Below, one piece after another: positions 7,836 to 16,978 of a stretch of 64,000 bases of DNA; position 1 is the stretch's first letter; every line of letters starts with the position of its first letter. The notes beneath the pieces are model-generated. The model worked only from the letters and a program-made list of their open reading frames with translations, did not search any database and was not told the origin of the DNA. The stretch spans positions 2,604,001-2,668,000 of the forward strand of contig NZ_JBCNLP010000001.1 in the NCBI RefSeq assembly GCF_039595395.1, read 5' to 3'. Position numbers and translations under genes: made by a program. This DNA is from Novosphingobium sp. GTDB lineage: Bacteria > Pseudomonadota > Alphaproteobacteria > Sphingomonadales > Sphingomonadaceae.

Positions 7836-8603
7836 TCAGGCGCTGCGCCGGGCTGTGACCAGCCCTTGTTCCGCCACCCATGATACATTCCAGACGCCGC
7901 CGTCGTTATCGGTAATCCAGGCCGGCACATGGCCATCGCCATCCACCAGCCTGCCGATCAGCGCTGCCGCGACCTCCGCCTGCGCCTCGCAAGAACCCTC
8001 CACCCTCACCTGACGAGGCGTGAAGAAGGAGAGGCCATAGCTGCTGAGCAGGCCACCTTCCGCGTCACGCAGCAAGGCCACCAGCCCCGGCACAGGAAAT
8101 GGGCCGCCTTCCAGCCAGCCTCCAACAATGCGGGCGAAATGCTCCGGGCTCATCATCACGCCTGAACGCGCCCAGATCACCGCTTTCAGCCCCGACAAGC
8201 CCGTCAGCGCCAACGCAACATCCAGATGCGTGCGCAGCACCGGCAGAAGATGCGCGCCACCCTCCAGATGCCGCCCGGCCATCAGCGTCACAGCTTCCAG
8301 TTGCGGCTCATCATCGTCCAGCTCCAGCCTCTGCATCACAACCGGCACCGCAGCGGATCGCGCGGGAGCCAGCCCCTGCAGATCGAAACTCAGCCCCCGG
8401 CACAACAGTTCGAGATCGCCAAGATCGGCCTCGGCCCGGTGACTGACCGACAGCATCCTGCCCGCAGGAAGCCCCGCCAGCAGCCCGTCGATCTCTTCGG
8501 CCGACGGACGGCTTCCTTGCGCGAACAACAGCGCCACACCGCTTCCCACGGGCTCCGGCACCTCTGCCACGATAACGCCCTCTGCCTGATCGTGCGATGT
8601 CAT
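7836..8603 (-). CDS. conserved-looking protein of unknown function
   Basis: A 255-residue soluble protein. The start ATG at 8603 is chosen over a longer frame because an ideal AGGAGG lies just upstream (GCAGGAGGCGGCGC then ATG). The protein is acidic, without a signal peptide or membrane segment, and alternates beta-like hydrophobic stretches (GVALLFAQG, VVMQRLELDDDE, SYGLSFFTP). It contains two tryptophan-containing stretches near residues 165-185 and at the C-terminus. I do not recognise the family and propose no function. It converges on leuA and is divergent from recJ across about 100 bases. Confidence 0.6.
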   Translation of the reverse strand: MTSHDQAEGVIVAEVPEPVGSGVALLFAQGSRPSAEEIDGLLAGLPAGRMLSVSHRAEADLGDLELLCRGLSFDLQGLAPARSAAVPVVMQRLELDDDEPQLEAVTLMAGRHLEGGAHLLPVLRTHLDVALALTGLSGLKAVIWARSGVMMSPEHFARIVGGWLEGGPFPVPGLVALLRDAEGGLLSSYGLSFFTPRQVRVEGSCEAQAEVAAALIGRLVDGDGHVPAWITDNDGGVWNVSWVAEQGLVTARRSA

Positions 8604-8701
8604 GCGCCGCCTCCTGCACCATCCTTCGCATATTGCCGCGGCTTTGCCAAAGCGAAGCCACACCCCTTTCGCGATGCCCCGCGATGGTCTAACCGCCCGG
8701 C

Positions 8702-10507
8702 ATGACCGACCAGAACACCTCCTCCGCCCTGATCCCCGGCCGCAGCTCGCTTGGCGGCAAGGCCTGGCACTGGCGCGGCGGCAATATGGACATGATGGAG
8801 CACGACCATAGCTGGGACGGCCCGCTGGCCGACGATCTGGTCACCCAGCTTCTGCTGGCGCGCGGCGTCTCGCGTGAGGACCTCAGCCGCCAACGCAGCC
8901 CCACCTTGCGTGAGTTCCTGCCCGACCCCTCGCATCTTCAGGATATGGATGTGGCCGCCCGCCGCATCGCTCAGGCCATCGTCAAGCACGAGGCGGTGGC
9001 GGTCTATGGCGATTACGACGTCGATGGCGCCACCAGCGCCGCGCTGCTGATCCGCCTGATCCGCCTGTGCGGCCATGATGCCCGCCACTACATCCCCGAC
9101 CGCCTGCTGGAGGGCTATGGCCCCAGCGGCGAGGCTCTGGTGCGGCTGGGGCAGGAAGGCGCGCAACTGGTCGTCACCGTCGATTGCGGCGCCATGGCGC
9201 ATGATGCGCTGGCCATGGCGGCGGATTCCGGGGTGGAGGTGATCGTCGTCGATCACCACAAATGCTCGCATGAGCTGCCGCGCACGGTGGCGATGGTGAA
9301 CCCCAACCGCCTCGATGAAAGCGAGATCGGCGCGGCGCATGGCCATCTGGCGGCGGTCGGCGTGGCCTTCCTGCTGGCCATCGCGGTGCGCCGCGAGCTG
9401 GACAAGGCGAAGTACCCCGGCACGCCCAGCAATGGCGCGCTGCTTTCGCTGCTCGATCTGGTGGCGCTGGGCACGGTGGCCGATGTCGCCGCGCTGCATG
9501 GGCTCAACCGGGCCTTTGTCGCGCAGGGCCTGAAGGTAATGGCCAAGCGCGAGAACATCGGCATGGCCGCCCTGATCGATGCCAGCAAGCTGGGGCGCGC
9601 GCCCACCGCCTCGGATCTGGGCTTTGCGTTGGGGCCGCGCGTCAACGCTGGCGGGCGCGTGGGCGAGGCCACGCTGGGTGTGCGTCTGCTCACCACCCAT
9701 GATCCGGAGGAAGCGCGCGAGATCGCGGCGCAACTCTCGCGCCTCAACGAAGAACGGCGCGGCATCGAAATGGCCGTGCAGGAAGCCGCCGAGGCCCAGG
9801 TCGACAAGCAGCACAACCGCAGCGTGCTGGTTCTGGCGGGCGCAGGCTGGCATCCGGGCGTGATCGGCATCGTGGCCGGGCGCATCAAGGAAAAGAGCGG
9901 CAAGCCCACGCTGGTGATTGCTCTGGAGGCCGATGAGGCGGGCCATGGCAAGGGCTCGGGCCGATCGGTGCATGGCGTCGATCTGGGGGCCGCGATCATT
10001 GCCGCGCGTGCTCAGGGCCTGCTGGTGGCGGGCGGAGGCCATGCCATGGCAGCAGGGCTGACCATCGCGCCCGACAAGCTGGATGCGCTGGGCGAATGGC
10101 TTGACGAACGGCTGGCCAGCGATGTGGCGCGCGCAAGGCTGCATCAGTCGCTGCTGGTCGATCTGGCGGTGGCGCCGCGCGGGCTCAACCCGGCGCTGGT
10201 CGAAACGCTTGAGAGCGCCGGGCCCTATGGCATGGGCTGGCCGGGGCCGCGCGTGGCGGTGGGGCCGGTCAAGGTGGTGAAGGCCGATGTGGTGGGTGCC
10301 GACCATGTGCGGATGATCGTGCGCGGCAATGACGGCGCCAGCTTCAAGGCCATGGCCTTCCGCGCCGCCGACAGCGACATGGGTCAGGCCCTGCTGCATG
10401 GCACGCATGGGCGCAGCCTGTGGCTGGTGGGCCGCGCGAAGATCGACGACTGGGGCAGCCGCCCCGCCGCCGAACTGTATATCGAGGATGCCGCCCTGAT
10501 CGACTGA
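8702..10507 (+). CDS. recJ: single-stranded-DNA-specific exonuclease RecJ
   Basis: A 601-residue 5'-3' ssDNA exonuclease for recombination and mismatch or base-excision repair. DHH phosphoesterase motifs are in order: DYDVDGATSAALL (about residues 103-115), VTVDCGAMAHDAL, and VIVVDHHKCS. They are followed by the NPNR motif, the DHHA1 domain (AGAGWHPGVIGIVAGRIKE, then GKGSGRSVHG and AGGGHAMAAGLTI) and a C-terminal OB-fold-like region. The length is normal. It is followed after about 170 bases by two tRNA-Glu genes with their own promoter. Confidence 0.95.
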   Translation: MTDQNTSSALIPGRSSLGGKAWHWRGGNMDMMEHDHSWDGPLADDLVTQLLLARGVSREDLSRQRSPTLREFLPDPSHLQDMDVAARRIAQAIVKHEAVAVYGDYDVDGATSAALLIRLIRLCGHDARHYIPDRLLEGYGPSGEALVRLGQEGAQLVVTVDCGAMAHDALAMAADSGVEVIVVDHHKCSHELPRTVAMVNPNRLDESEIGAAHGHLAAVGVAFLLAIAVRRELDKAKYPGTPSNGALLSLLDLVALGTVADVAALHGLNRAFVAQGLKVMAKRENIGMAALIDASKLGRAPTASDLGFALGPRVNAGGRVGEATLGVRLLTTHDPEEAREIAAQLSRLNEERRGIEMAVQEAAEAQVDKQHNRSVLVLAGAGWHPGVIGIVAGRIKEKSGKPTLVIALEADEAGHGKGSGRSVHGVDLGAAIIAARAQGLLVAGGGHAMAAGLTIAPDKLDALGEWLDERLASDVARARLHQSLLVDLAVAPRGLNPALVETLESAGPYGMGWPGPRVAVGPVKVVKADVVGADHVRMIVRGNDGASFKAMAFRAADSDMGQALLHGTHGRSLWLVGRAKIDDWGSRPAAELYIEDAALID

Positions 10508-10602
10508 TCGGGCCGCTCCTGACGCCGGCGGCGGGCGTAGCGTTGCTAATGCCTTGATTTACCCTGTGGAAAACTATCTCGCAAAAACATGCAAAAAAGG
10601 GA

Positions 10603-10631
10603 TTGACCGAATCCCGCCTCACCCCTAGATG
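10603..10631 (+). promoter_or_regulatory. promoter of the tRNA-Glu pair
   Basis: TTGACC (10603-10608), a 17-base spacer and TAGATG (10626-10631), ending 44 bases before the first tRNA. The downstream bases to 10675 are free of other signals. No comparable promoter is seen between the two tRNAs, so they are probably co-transcribed. Confidence 0.55.
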
Positions 10632-10675
10632 CGCGGCTCCCGACGACGCAACGCTTCACCGCCGAGCTTCAGAGT

Positions 10676-10750
10676 GGCCCCTTCGTCTAGCGGTCAGGAC
10701 GCGGCCCTTTCACGGCTGAAACACGGGTTCGATTCCCGTAGGGGTCACCA
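10676..10750 (+). tRNA. tRNA-Glu, anticodon TTC
   Basis: A 75-base gene with encoded CCA. The acceptor stem pairs GGCCCCT with AGGGGTC, the D-arm is TTCGTCTAGCGGTCAGGA-like, the anticodon loop CCTTTCA carries UUC, and the T-loop is GGTTCGATTCC. All features match bacterial tRNA-Glu. Confidence 0.96.
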
Positions 10751-10790
10751 TCTCTTCCTAACGGAAGATTGGGACATTGATAATGGCTTA

Positions 10791-10865
10791 GGCCCCTTCG
10801 TCTAGCGGTCAGGACGCGGCCCTCTCACGGCTGAAACACGAGTTCGATTCTCGTAGGGGTCACCA
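10791..10865 (+). tRNA. tRNA-Glu, anticodon CTC
   Basis: This is almost identical to the copy 40 bases upstream. It differs at the anticodon wobble base (TTC to CTC) and by a compensatory T-stem change in which a G-C pair has become A-T. CCA is encoded. It looks like a tandem duplication in which the second copy specialised for GAG, a frequent codon in this GC-rich genome. Confidence 0.95.
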
Positions 10866-11206
10866 TTATTTCAAGGACTTGAGAGTCCAAAACTCTCTCC
10901 CCTGAAATCGGTGATATGGAAAAGCGGAAGATTGCCCTAAGGCATCTCCGGCCTCATCTCACATTTTTTCTCGGCTTTGGCCGAACCACGATGACGGTCC
11001 TGGCGCCCATCTGCGGGCTCCTGCTGAAACGCCCCTTGCAGCGCGAACATCCCGCCCGATGCTCCCGGCCCGCGCCCTACCCCTTTTGGCCAATGCCGCG
11101 GCTACTTCCAATGACCGGTTGAGCCCGAAGGCAAACTGCGGAACCCTGCGTTCCGGTCGATCCCCGCTTTCGGGGCCTGACCGGGCGTTCCGCGCGAGGT
11201 GCCGCG
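10866..11206. other. intergenic region upstream of the EPS polymerase gene
   Basis: 341 bases with no convincing ORF. A short stem (GAGAGT with ACTCTC near 10880-10898) follows the tRNAs and could help end their transcript. The remainder probably holds the promoter of the polymerase gene, but I see no confident -35/-10 pair. Confidence 0.4.
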
Positions 11207-12646
11207 ATGCAATTGACCTTCATCGGTCTTATTCAGCTGGTGATCGGCGCCGTCATCTTCTTTGGCGGATCGCTGCGCCATGCCGTCACCTTCATGATCA
11301 TCTCCGGCCTGTTCGCGGGCAGCGCCGCCATTGTTCTGCCCGCGCTGGGCGGCTCATCGATCCCGCCGATCCAGTTCGCCTGCCTGATCGTCTATCTGCG
11401 CATCCTCGCGCCGCGCGGCGGCTTTCTCGCGCTGCTGCCCGATGCGGTCCGCGCGAACCGCTGGCTGGTGCTCTATACTTTTTATGGCGTGGCCAGCGCT
11501 GTCATCGCGCCGCGCCTGTTCGCCAATCAGATCGATGTGACGCCGCTGCGCTTCGATGCGGCCCGCACGCTCTTCGACACCGTGCCGCTGGTGCCCTCCA
11601 CCCAGAACATCACGACGAGCGTCTATCTGCTGGGCACGCTGGCGGTGGCCGTGGCGGCCTATCTGATGGCGCGCCTGCGCGGCGGGGTCGCCACGCTGAT
11701 CAGCACCGCCATCCTGGTGAGCTGGCTCCACATCGTGCTGGGGCTGGCGACGGCGCTGGCGGCAGGCACGCCGCTCAACGCGGTGTTCGAACTGATGCGT
11801 AACGGCAATTATGCCCAGCTCGACCAGGCGGTCGGGGGCTTCGTGCGGATCAGGGGGTTCTTTCCCGAAAGCTCGTCCTACGCCGATTTCGCCTTCGCCT
11901 ATTTCACGCTGAATGCCGAGCTGTGGTACCGCTCGATCCGCCCGCGCGCCACGGGCGTCACGGCTCTGGCGCTGGCGATGCTGCTGGTCATCAGCACCTC
12001 CTCGACGGCCTATCTGGCGCTGGCGGCCTATATGGGCTTCTTTGCGCTGCGCGTCATCGTGATGCCGCATCTGGCGCAATCGCTGCGGGTGAAGCAGTTG
12101 GTGGTGGCCACGCTGGTGGGGCTGCTGCTGATGGCGGTGGCCTTGCTGGCCGTGCCGCAATTTCTCGCCAGCGCCTCCGACATGATCCTGCACATGACGG
12201 TGAACAAGTCGGGCTCCGACTCCGCTCAGCAGCGCCTGTTCTGGGCGATGCAGGGGCTCGACGCCTTCAAGACCTCCTACGGGCTGGGCATCGGGCCGGG
12301 CAGCTTCCGCTCGTCGAGCCTGGTGACCGCGATGATCGGCTCGACCGGCCTTGTCGGATGCGGCGCCTTTCTGGCCTATGCCTATTCGGTGTTTCAGCCC
12401 ACCCGCCATTCCAGCTTCGGCGTCAGCCCCGATCTCGCGCTTACCATCGGCGGGGCCTTTGCCACCGCCGCGATGCTGGCGCTGATCCCGGCCTGCCTGA
12501 TTTCGCCCAGCGCCGATCTGGGCGCCAATGTCGCGCTCTTCGCCGGCGTTGCCGTGGCGCTGCGCCCCGTGGTCCCGTCCCGCAAGGCCGATGATCCGGG
12601 GCCTGCCCTTTCGCCCCCTGTGCCTGCCCAAGCGATGAAGGGGTAG
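11207..12646 (+). CDS. O-antigen/EPS polymerase-like integral membrane protein
   Basis: A 479-residue protein with about ten hydrophobic transmembrane segments spread over its length (first one near residues 5-20). A larger hydrophilic loop around residues 190-235 contains RIRGFFPESSSYADFAF. A similar glycine- and phenylalanine-rich motif is typical of O-antigen ligase/polymerase (Wzy/WaaL) proteins, as is GLGIGPGSFRSSS near residue 365. The start has a GAGGTG ribosome site. The next gene, a GT2, begins 3 bases after its stop. I infer that it polymerises or ligates repeat units of the EPS whose other genes lie at 28-41 kb. A Wzy versus ligase role cannot be separated here. Confidence 0.75.
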   Translation: MQLTFIGLIQLVIGAVIFFGGSLRHAVTFMIISGLFAGSAAIVLPALGGSSIPPIQFACLIVYLRILAPRGGFLALLPDAVRANRWLVLYTFYGVASAVIAPRLFANQIDVTPLRFDAARTLFDTVPLVPSTQNITTSVYLLGTLAVAVAAYLMARLRGGVATLISTAILVSWLHIVLGLATALAAGTPLNAVFELMRNGNYAQLDQAVGGFVRIRGFFPESSSYADFAFAYFTLNAELWYRSIRPRATGVTALALAMLLVISTSSTAYLALAAYMGFFALRVIVMPHLAQSLRVKQLVVATLVGLLLMAVALLAVPQFLASASDMILHMTVNKSGSDSAQQRLFWAMQGLDAFKTSYGLGIGPGSFRSSSLVTAMIGSTGLVGCGAFLAYAYSVFQPTRHSSFGVSPDLALTIGGAFATAAMLALIPACLISPSADLGANVALFAGVAVALRPVVPSRKADDPGPALSPPVPAQAMKG

Positions 12647-12649
12647 CCC

Positions 12650-13663
12650 ATGACCACGATCGCCCCTGCTCCGTGCTTCAGCATCATCATCGCCAATTTC
12701 AACTATGTCCGCTTCGTCGCCCGCGCCATCGAAAGCGCGCTCGACCTCGACTGGCCGCATGTCGAGGTCATCGTCGTCGATGACGGATCGAGCGACGGTT
12801 CGCGCGCGGTGATCGAAAGCTTCGGCGACCGCGTGCAGGCGATCTTCCAGCCCAATGGCGGGCAGAGATCGGCCAACAACACCGGCTTTGCCGCCTCGCG
12901 GGGCGACATCGTGGTGTTTCTCGATGCCGACGACATTCTCGATTCCCATTTCGCCCGCGCCGTCGCGTCTGTGTGGCGACCCGGCGTCAGCAAGGTGCAG
13001 GTGCAGATGCAGCGCGTCGATGTCGAGGAGCGCTCGCTGGGCTCGGTGCTGCCCGCCATAGCCGAGGCCCCGCGTCCCGAGGATGTGCGACGCTGGAGCG
13101 TCGAGATGACCGAATATCCCACGCCTCCCGGCTCGGGCAACGCCTATGCGCGGGATTTTCTGGCGCGTTTCTTCCCCATCGGGCCGGAGCATGACAGCTT
13201 CACCGATTCCACCTGCCTCGCGCTGGCCCCGCTGCTGGGTGACGTGGTGACCGTGCTGCAACCGCTGGTGCTCTACCGGCAGCATGGCGGGAACGACAGC
13301 AACCTCTTCGCCTCTCCCGGACGGTTCGGACGCGAGGTGGCGCGGGCCATGTCACGCCAGCGCAGCGCCGAAAGCATCTGCAACGAACTGGGCACGCCAC
13401 CGCCGGACAAGGCGCGTCTGCGCTCAAGCCGACATCTGCTGCAACTGCGCGTCGCCTCGCTGCGGATGGACCCGCAGGGCCACCCCCTGCCCGAGGACAG
13501 CCGCAAGGTCGCGCTGATCGACGCCATTCACTCGGTGGCCCTGCGTGGTTTCGATCCGCTGTCCAAACGGCTTGCCGTGGCCCTCTGGTCCATCGTGACC
13601 CTGACGGCGCCACGCCCGCTGGCCGACCGCCTGGTGCGGTGGCGCTTCCGGGCCGCTCATTAG
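12650..13663 (+). CDS. GT2-family glycosyltransferase
   Basis: A 337-residue GT-A enzyme. It begins CFSIIIANFNYVRFVARAIES, followed by EVIVVDDGSSDGSR (nucleotide binding) and the metal-binding DxD as VVFLDADDIL near residue 90. A hydrophobic C-terminal stretch (VALWSIVTLTAP) may attach it to the inner membrane. It is co-transcribed with the upstream polymerase (3-base gap). Its stop overlaps, tail to tail, the stop of the hydrolase gene on the other strand (13660-13663), so the EPS and NRPS regions abut without any spacer. Confidence 0.88.
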   Translation: MTTIAPAPCFSIIIANFNYVRFVARAIESALDLDWPHVEVIVVDDGSSDGSRAVIESFGDRVQAIFQPNGGQRSANNTGFAASRGDIVVFLDADDILDSHFARAVASVWRPGVSKVQVQMQRVDVEERSLGSVLPAIAEAPRPEDVRRWSVEMTEYPTPPGSGNAYARDFLARFFPIGPEHDSFTDSTCLALAPLLGDVVTVLQPLVLYRQHGGNDSNLFASPGRFGREVARAMSRQRSAESICNELGTPPPDKARLRSSRHLLQLRVASLRMDPQGHPLPEDSRKVALIDAIHSVALRGFDPLSKRLAVALWSIVTLTAPRPLADRLVRWRFRAAH

Positions 13664-14679
13664 TTCATCGCGCTGATATCGCCGGGATAGGTCTGCCCGG
13701 CAGGCGGAAAAGCCCGGTTCTGGTCCAGCAGATAGCGGTCAAGGAAGGCCCGGACGATCTGCGCATGCGCCGCCTGCCGAGCAGCCAGCGCCTGCCGGTC
13801 ATCATCCATGGGCGCAAAGGGATGCTTCCATGACCAGCCGGGCCAGGCTCCCGACAGATCCTCATGAGAGACGTGACGAGCGTGCAGCCAGACGAAATCC
13901 GCCCGGCCAAGATAAGGCCGGTGAATGGCCCGGTCGACGGCGCATGCCTGCGCCAGCGCCCGCTGCCCCGGATCGGATCGGGTGGACCAGCCAGCGGGCG
14001 GAAAATCGTCGTCGATGTAGAACAGCAGATAGGGCCTTGCGAGGACCCTGCGCGACGCCTCGCCGAACAGCCAGCCATCGAGATTGATCACCGCCTTGAT
14101 GCGCGGGTCGGCAATCGCCTGCTCGACGGCTGTGGCCCCGCCGAAGGAAAAGCCCAGAAAGCCGATCCGCGCCGGATCGATCTGCGCCGCAAGATCCGGG
14201 GAGGCCAACACAGCGTCGAGGATCGCCCTGCCCTTGTCCGCCGCCTTCTGCACTCTGCGACCGGCAAGGGTGAAGGAGGCGGCATAGGCCCGCGGTGTCG
14301 CCTCATCGAAGGCTGCATGGCGCAGGGCAGCGTCGGCGGGGCTCTCTCCGGCGCGGGGCGGGTCACGGGCCAGATCGTCGAAAGCTACCGCCACATAGCC
14401 ATGGCTGGCCAGATAGGCCAATTGACGCGATCCGGCCTCGCCACGATCCCCCCAGCCCGGTGCATAGAGGATCAGCGGCCGGCGGCCCGTCTTGCCCTCG
14501 GGCCGCCAGACCAGAATGCGATAGGGGCCATCGCGCGTGGCGATGACAGAGCGTGTCGCCCGCACCTGCCAGGGCCCCGGCGGCAGATCAGGGGCGCGGG
14601 GCAGGCCAGAGGCCAACATCATCCCGCAGGCGATCAGCAGCGCCGCCCCTGTCCCCGGAGAGAGACTGTTCAGGCGCAT
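13660..14679 (-). CDS. exported alpha/beta-hydrolase at the end of the NRPS operon
   Basis: A 339-residue serine hydrolase of the dienelactone-hydrolase/PAF-acetylhydrolase-like type. The N-terminus looks like a signal peptide or membrane anchor (hydrophobic AALLIACGMMLASGL at residues 12-26). The fold is indicated by PLILYAPGWGDRG, the nucleophile elbow GFLGFSFGGATAVEQA and HVSHEDLSG (a possible catalytic His). Its ATG lies one base after the TGA of the C-TE gene, so it is translationally coupled and probably acts with the pathway. I infer maturation, hydrolysis or self-protection acting on the product in the periplasm; no substrate can be deduced. Confidence 0.78.
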   Translation of the reverse strand: MRLNSLSPGTGAALLIACGMMLASGLPRAPDLPPGPWQVRATRSVIATRDGPYRILVWRPEGKTGRRPLILYAPGWGDRGEAGSRQLAYLASHGYVAVAFDDLARDPPRAGESPADAALRHAAFDEATPRAYAASFTLAGRRVQKAADKGRAILDAVLASPDLAAQIDPARIGFLGFSFGGATAVEQAIADPRIKAVINLDGWLFGEASRRVLARPYLLFYIDDDFPPAGWSTRSDPGQRALAQACAVDRAIHRPYLGRADFVWLHARHVSHEDLSGAWPGWSWKHPFAPMDDDRQALAARQAAHAQIVRAFLDRYLLDQNRAFPPAGQTYPGDISAMN

Positions 14680-14680
14680 C

Positions 14681-16978
14681 TCAAAAACCCAGCTCCGCCA
14701 GCCTGTGGCGGATCGCCGGGCCCATCACCGCAGCGCCTTCCGGACGAAAGATCGTGTCATGGTTTCCGGGCACCTCGACCAGATCGAAGCGCCCTTCGAC
14801 ATGACCGGCCCATCCGAAATCATGAGGGAACAGCCGCCCCGGCTGCATCTCCCTGTTGCGGAAGAACAGCACGTCGCCCGGATAGGGTTCCAGATCGAAG
14901 GCCGCCTGGCTGGGCAACAGCACCTCTTCGGGGAACCAGCGGTTGTTGTCCTGCATCGGATCATGCTCCGCCCCCAGCGAGGTGACGCCCAGCCGCCGCA
15001 ACAGGGCGCTGATGCGCAGGCGCCGCGCCAGCCGGTAATTGTCGATCCATTGCGCCATCGTCAGCTCGCCCGAGGCCACGCGGGCCCGCAGATCCATAAA
15101 GGTGCGCCCCCGCACCTGCCATGCCCGGATATGGTGATCCACAAAGGACAGTCTCTCGCGAAAGCCGGGGCGGTAGGTGTCGACCAGCACCACCAGCGGC
15201 ACCTCCTCGCCTTCCGAGCGCAGGATGCGCGCCGCCTCCAGCCCGATCGCCCCGCAGATGCACAGGCCGAAGAGCACATAGGGCCCATGGGGCCGCGCCA
15301 GCCTGATCATCTCGACAGCATCGCGCGCATGGTCGGCAAAGTGGCGGCGCGGCAGAGCCATGCGCGTCGGCGAAGGGCAGAACTGGATATCGTAGAAGGG
15401 ATGCCCCTCGATGGCGCGGGCCACCGGATAGAGCATCGAGGCATTGTTGATCGCCATGATCGGCAGCCTGTCGCCCTGCGGCCGGAGCGCAATGATGCGC
15501 TGGCGCAAGGCCTCCAGCCGGGGATTGACGGGAGCCTCGGGCACCTTCTGCACTGTCTTTTCGGGCGCGGGGCTGGCCGGGCGCCGTTCATGGGCCTCCA
15601 GTGTGGCCAGCTCGGTCAGCGCGGCTTGCGGGCGGGCCACCGCCCCCTCCATCACCTTGCGCCAGACGGCAAGCAGCGCGTCGATGGTGCCGCTGTCGTA
15701 AAGCGCGCTGGCCCCCTCGCAGGACAGCCGCCAGCCCTCCTCACGCCCGACCATGAACAGGCTGAGATCCCACAGCGCGCCCGCGGAGTGGCTGGGCGCA
15801 GAGGCGACGCGGAAAGCGCCGAACTGGCGATCGGCGTCCCGGCCTGTCGAGATATGCGTGTGCTGCACCACCAGATTGACGTTGTAGAGCGGCCTGTTCA
15901 TGCCCGCCTCTTGCGCCATTCGCACCACCTCGGCGAAGGGGAGCAACTGGTTCTGCGTTGCCTCAAGCGCCACACCGCGCACACGGTCGGCAAAGGTGAG
16001 GAAGCTGTCGTTGGGCGCCACCGGCAGGCGCAGCACCACCGTGTTGAGCAGCGGGCCGACGATATGCTCGGCATCGGGGTCCTCGCGACTGGCGGTCTGC
16101 GTGCCCAGCACCACCTCCCCGGCCCCGGAGACCAGATGCAGCGCCGCCGCCGCCGCCGCCGTGGTCAGCGAAAAGAGCGTATGACGGTTGGCATGGGCCA
16201 GATGCTCAAAGGCGGCGGTGAGCGCATGAGGCAGCAGGATCGAGCGGATCTGCCCCTCACAATCACCGCGCGGCCCGGCGCGGTCGGGGGTGATCCCGAA
16301 ATGCGGCAGGTCCGCCAATTGGCCGCGCCAGTAATCGCGCTGGGCATCCAGCGCTCCACTGGCCAGCACATCGCCTTGCCACAGTGCATAGTCGCCGAAC
16401 TGCATCTCGATGGGCGGCAGATCAGCCGGAGCGCCCCCGTCTGCCGCCGCCGCCAGTCTGCCGAATTCCTGATCCAGCACATCGACCGACCAACCGTCGA
16501 TCACCAGTTGATGGAAGGTGAAATGGACATAGGCGAGATCCGCCGCCAGCCTCACCAACAGGACCCGAAACAGGGGCGCCACGCCATCCGCGACGGCAAA
16601 GGGCTTGCGCGCCTCGCCCGCTCCCAGCCGTTCCAGCTCGGCCTCACGGCCCGGCGAAGCAAGATGCCGCAAGTCCACCATGTCCGGCTTGAAGGGCTGC
16701 TCGCGCAGCACCTCCTGCTCCAGACGGCCATCAGCCCCCATGCGGAAACGGGTCCGCAAGATCTCGTGGCGGTCGACCAGCTCCTGCAAGGCTTTCGTCA
16801 CCGCGCCGTCGGAGATGCTCCCTTCAAGGCGGCGGCGGAAGCTTGCGTTGAGCGCGTCGCGCGTCAGCGGGCTGGCCATATCCTGCCAGATATGATGCTG
16901 GTTGGCGGTGGCGGGGAACCGCGCGAGAACCTCGGGGGCCGGCGCCGCGCCGTTAAGAGCCAGATCGATGGCGTTCAT
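14681..16978 (-). CDS. NRPS condensation-thioesterase didomain (HQ motif, Cys nucleophile)
   Basis: 765 residues. Residues 15-450 form a condensation domain, but its HHxxxDG motif reads HQLVIDGW (H156, Q157, D161, G162), so the second, catalytic histidine is glutamine. After a Pro-rich linker (465-485), residues 490-765 form a type-I-like thioesterase whose GxSxG is GLCICG (Cys573), with candidate partners Asp600 (VLVDTYRPG) and His740 (GNHDTIF). No carrier domain lies between C and TE. Cys-TEs are known, for example in obafluorin beta-lactone formation. The start ATG overlaps the upstream megasynthase stop (TGATG), so the two are coupled. I infer that it releases the chain, possibly by cyclisation or transfer to an external nucleophile; the HQ C domain may be structural or a docking platform. 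Confidence 0.85.
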   Translation of the reverse strand: MNAIDLALNGAAPAPEVLARFPATANQHHIWQDMASPLTRDALNASFRRRLEGSISDGAVTKALQELVDRHEILRTRFRMGADGRLEQEVLREQPFKPDMVDLRHLASPGREAELERLGAGEARKPFAVADGVAPLFRVLLVRLAADLAYVHFTFHQLVIDGWSVDVLDQEFGRLAAAADGGAPADLPPIEMQFGDYALWQGDVLASGALDAQRDYWRGQLADLPHFGITPDRAGPRGDCEGQIRSILLPHALTAAFEHLAHANRHTLFSLTTAAAAAALHLVSGAGEVVLGTQTASREDPDAEHIVGPLLNTVVLRLPVAPNDSFLTFADRVRGVALEATQNQLLPFAEVVRMAQEAGMNRPLYNVNLVVQHTHISTGRDADRQFGAFRVASAPSHSAGALWDLSLFMVGREEGWRLSCEGASALYDSGTIDALLAVWRKVMEGAVARPQAALTELATLEAHERRPASPAPEKTVQKVPEAPVNPRLEALRQRIIALRPQGDRLPIMAINNASMLYPVARAIEGHPFYDIQFCPSPTRMALPRRHFADHARDAVEMIRLARPHGPYVLFGLCICGAIGLEAARILRSEGEEVPLVVLVDTYRPGFRERLSFVDHHIRAWQVRGRTFMDLRARVASGELTMAQWIDNYRLARRLRISALLRRLGVTSLGAEHDPMQDNNRWFPEEVLLPSQAAFDLEPYPGDVLFFRNREMQPGRLFPHDFGWAGHVEGRFDLVEVPGNHDTIFRPEGAAVMGPAIRHRLAELGF

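Noticed and set aside
10676..11206. Genomic island insertion at the tRNA-Glu pair
   Set aside because: No integrase and no repeated tRNA 3' end were found downstream within the window.
13660..14679. Type II editing thioesterase of the NRPS cluster
   Set aside because: The N-terminal export signal and PAF-hydrolase-like motifs do not fit a cytosolic type II thioesterase.
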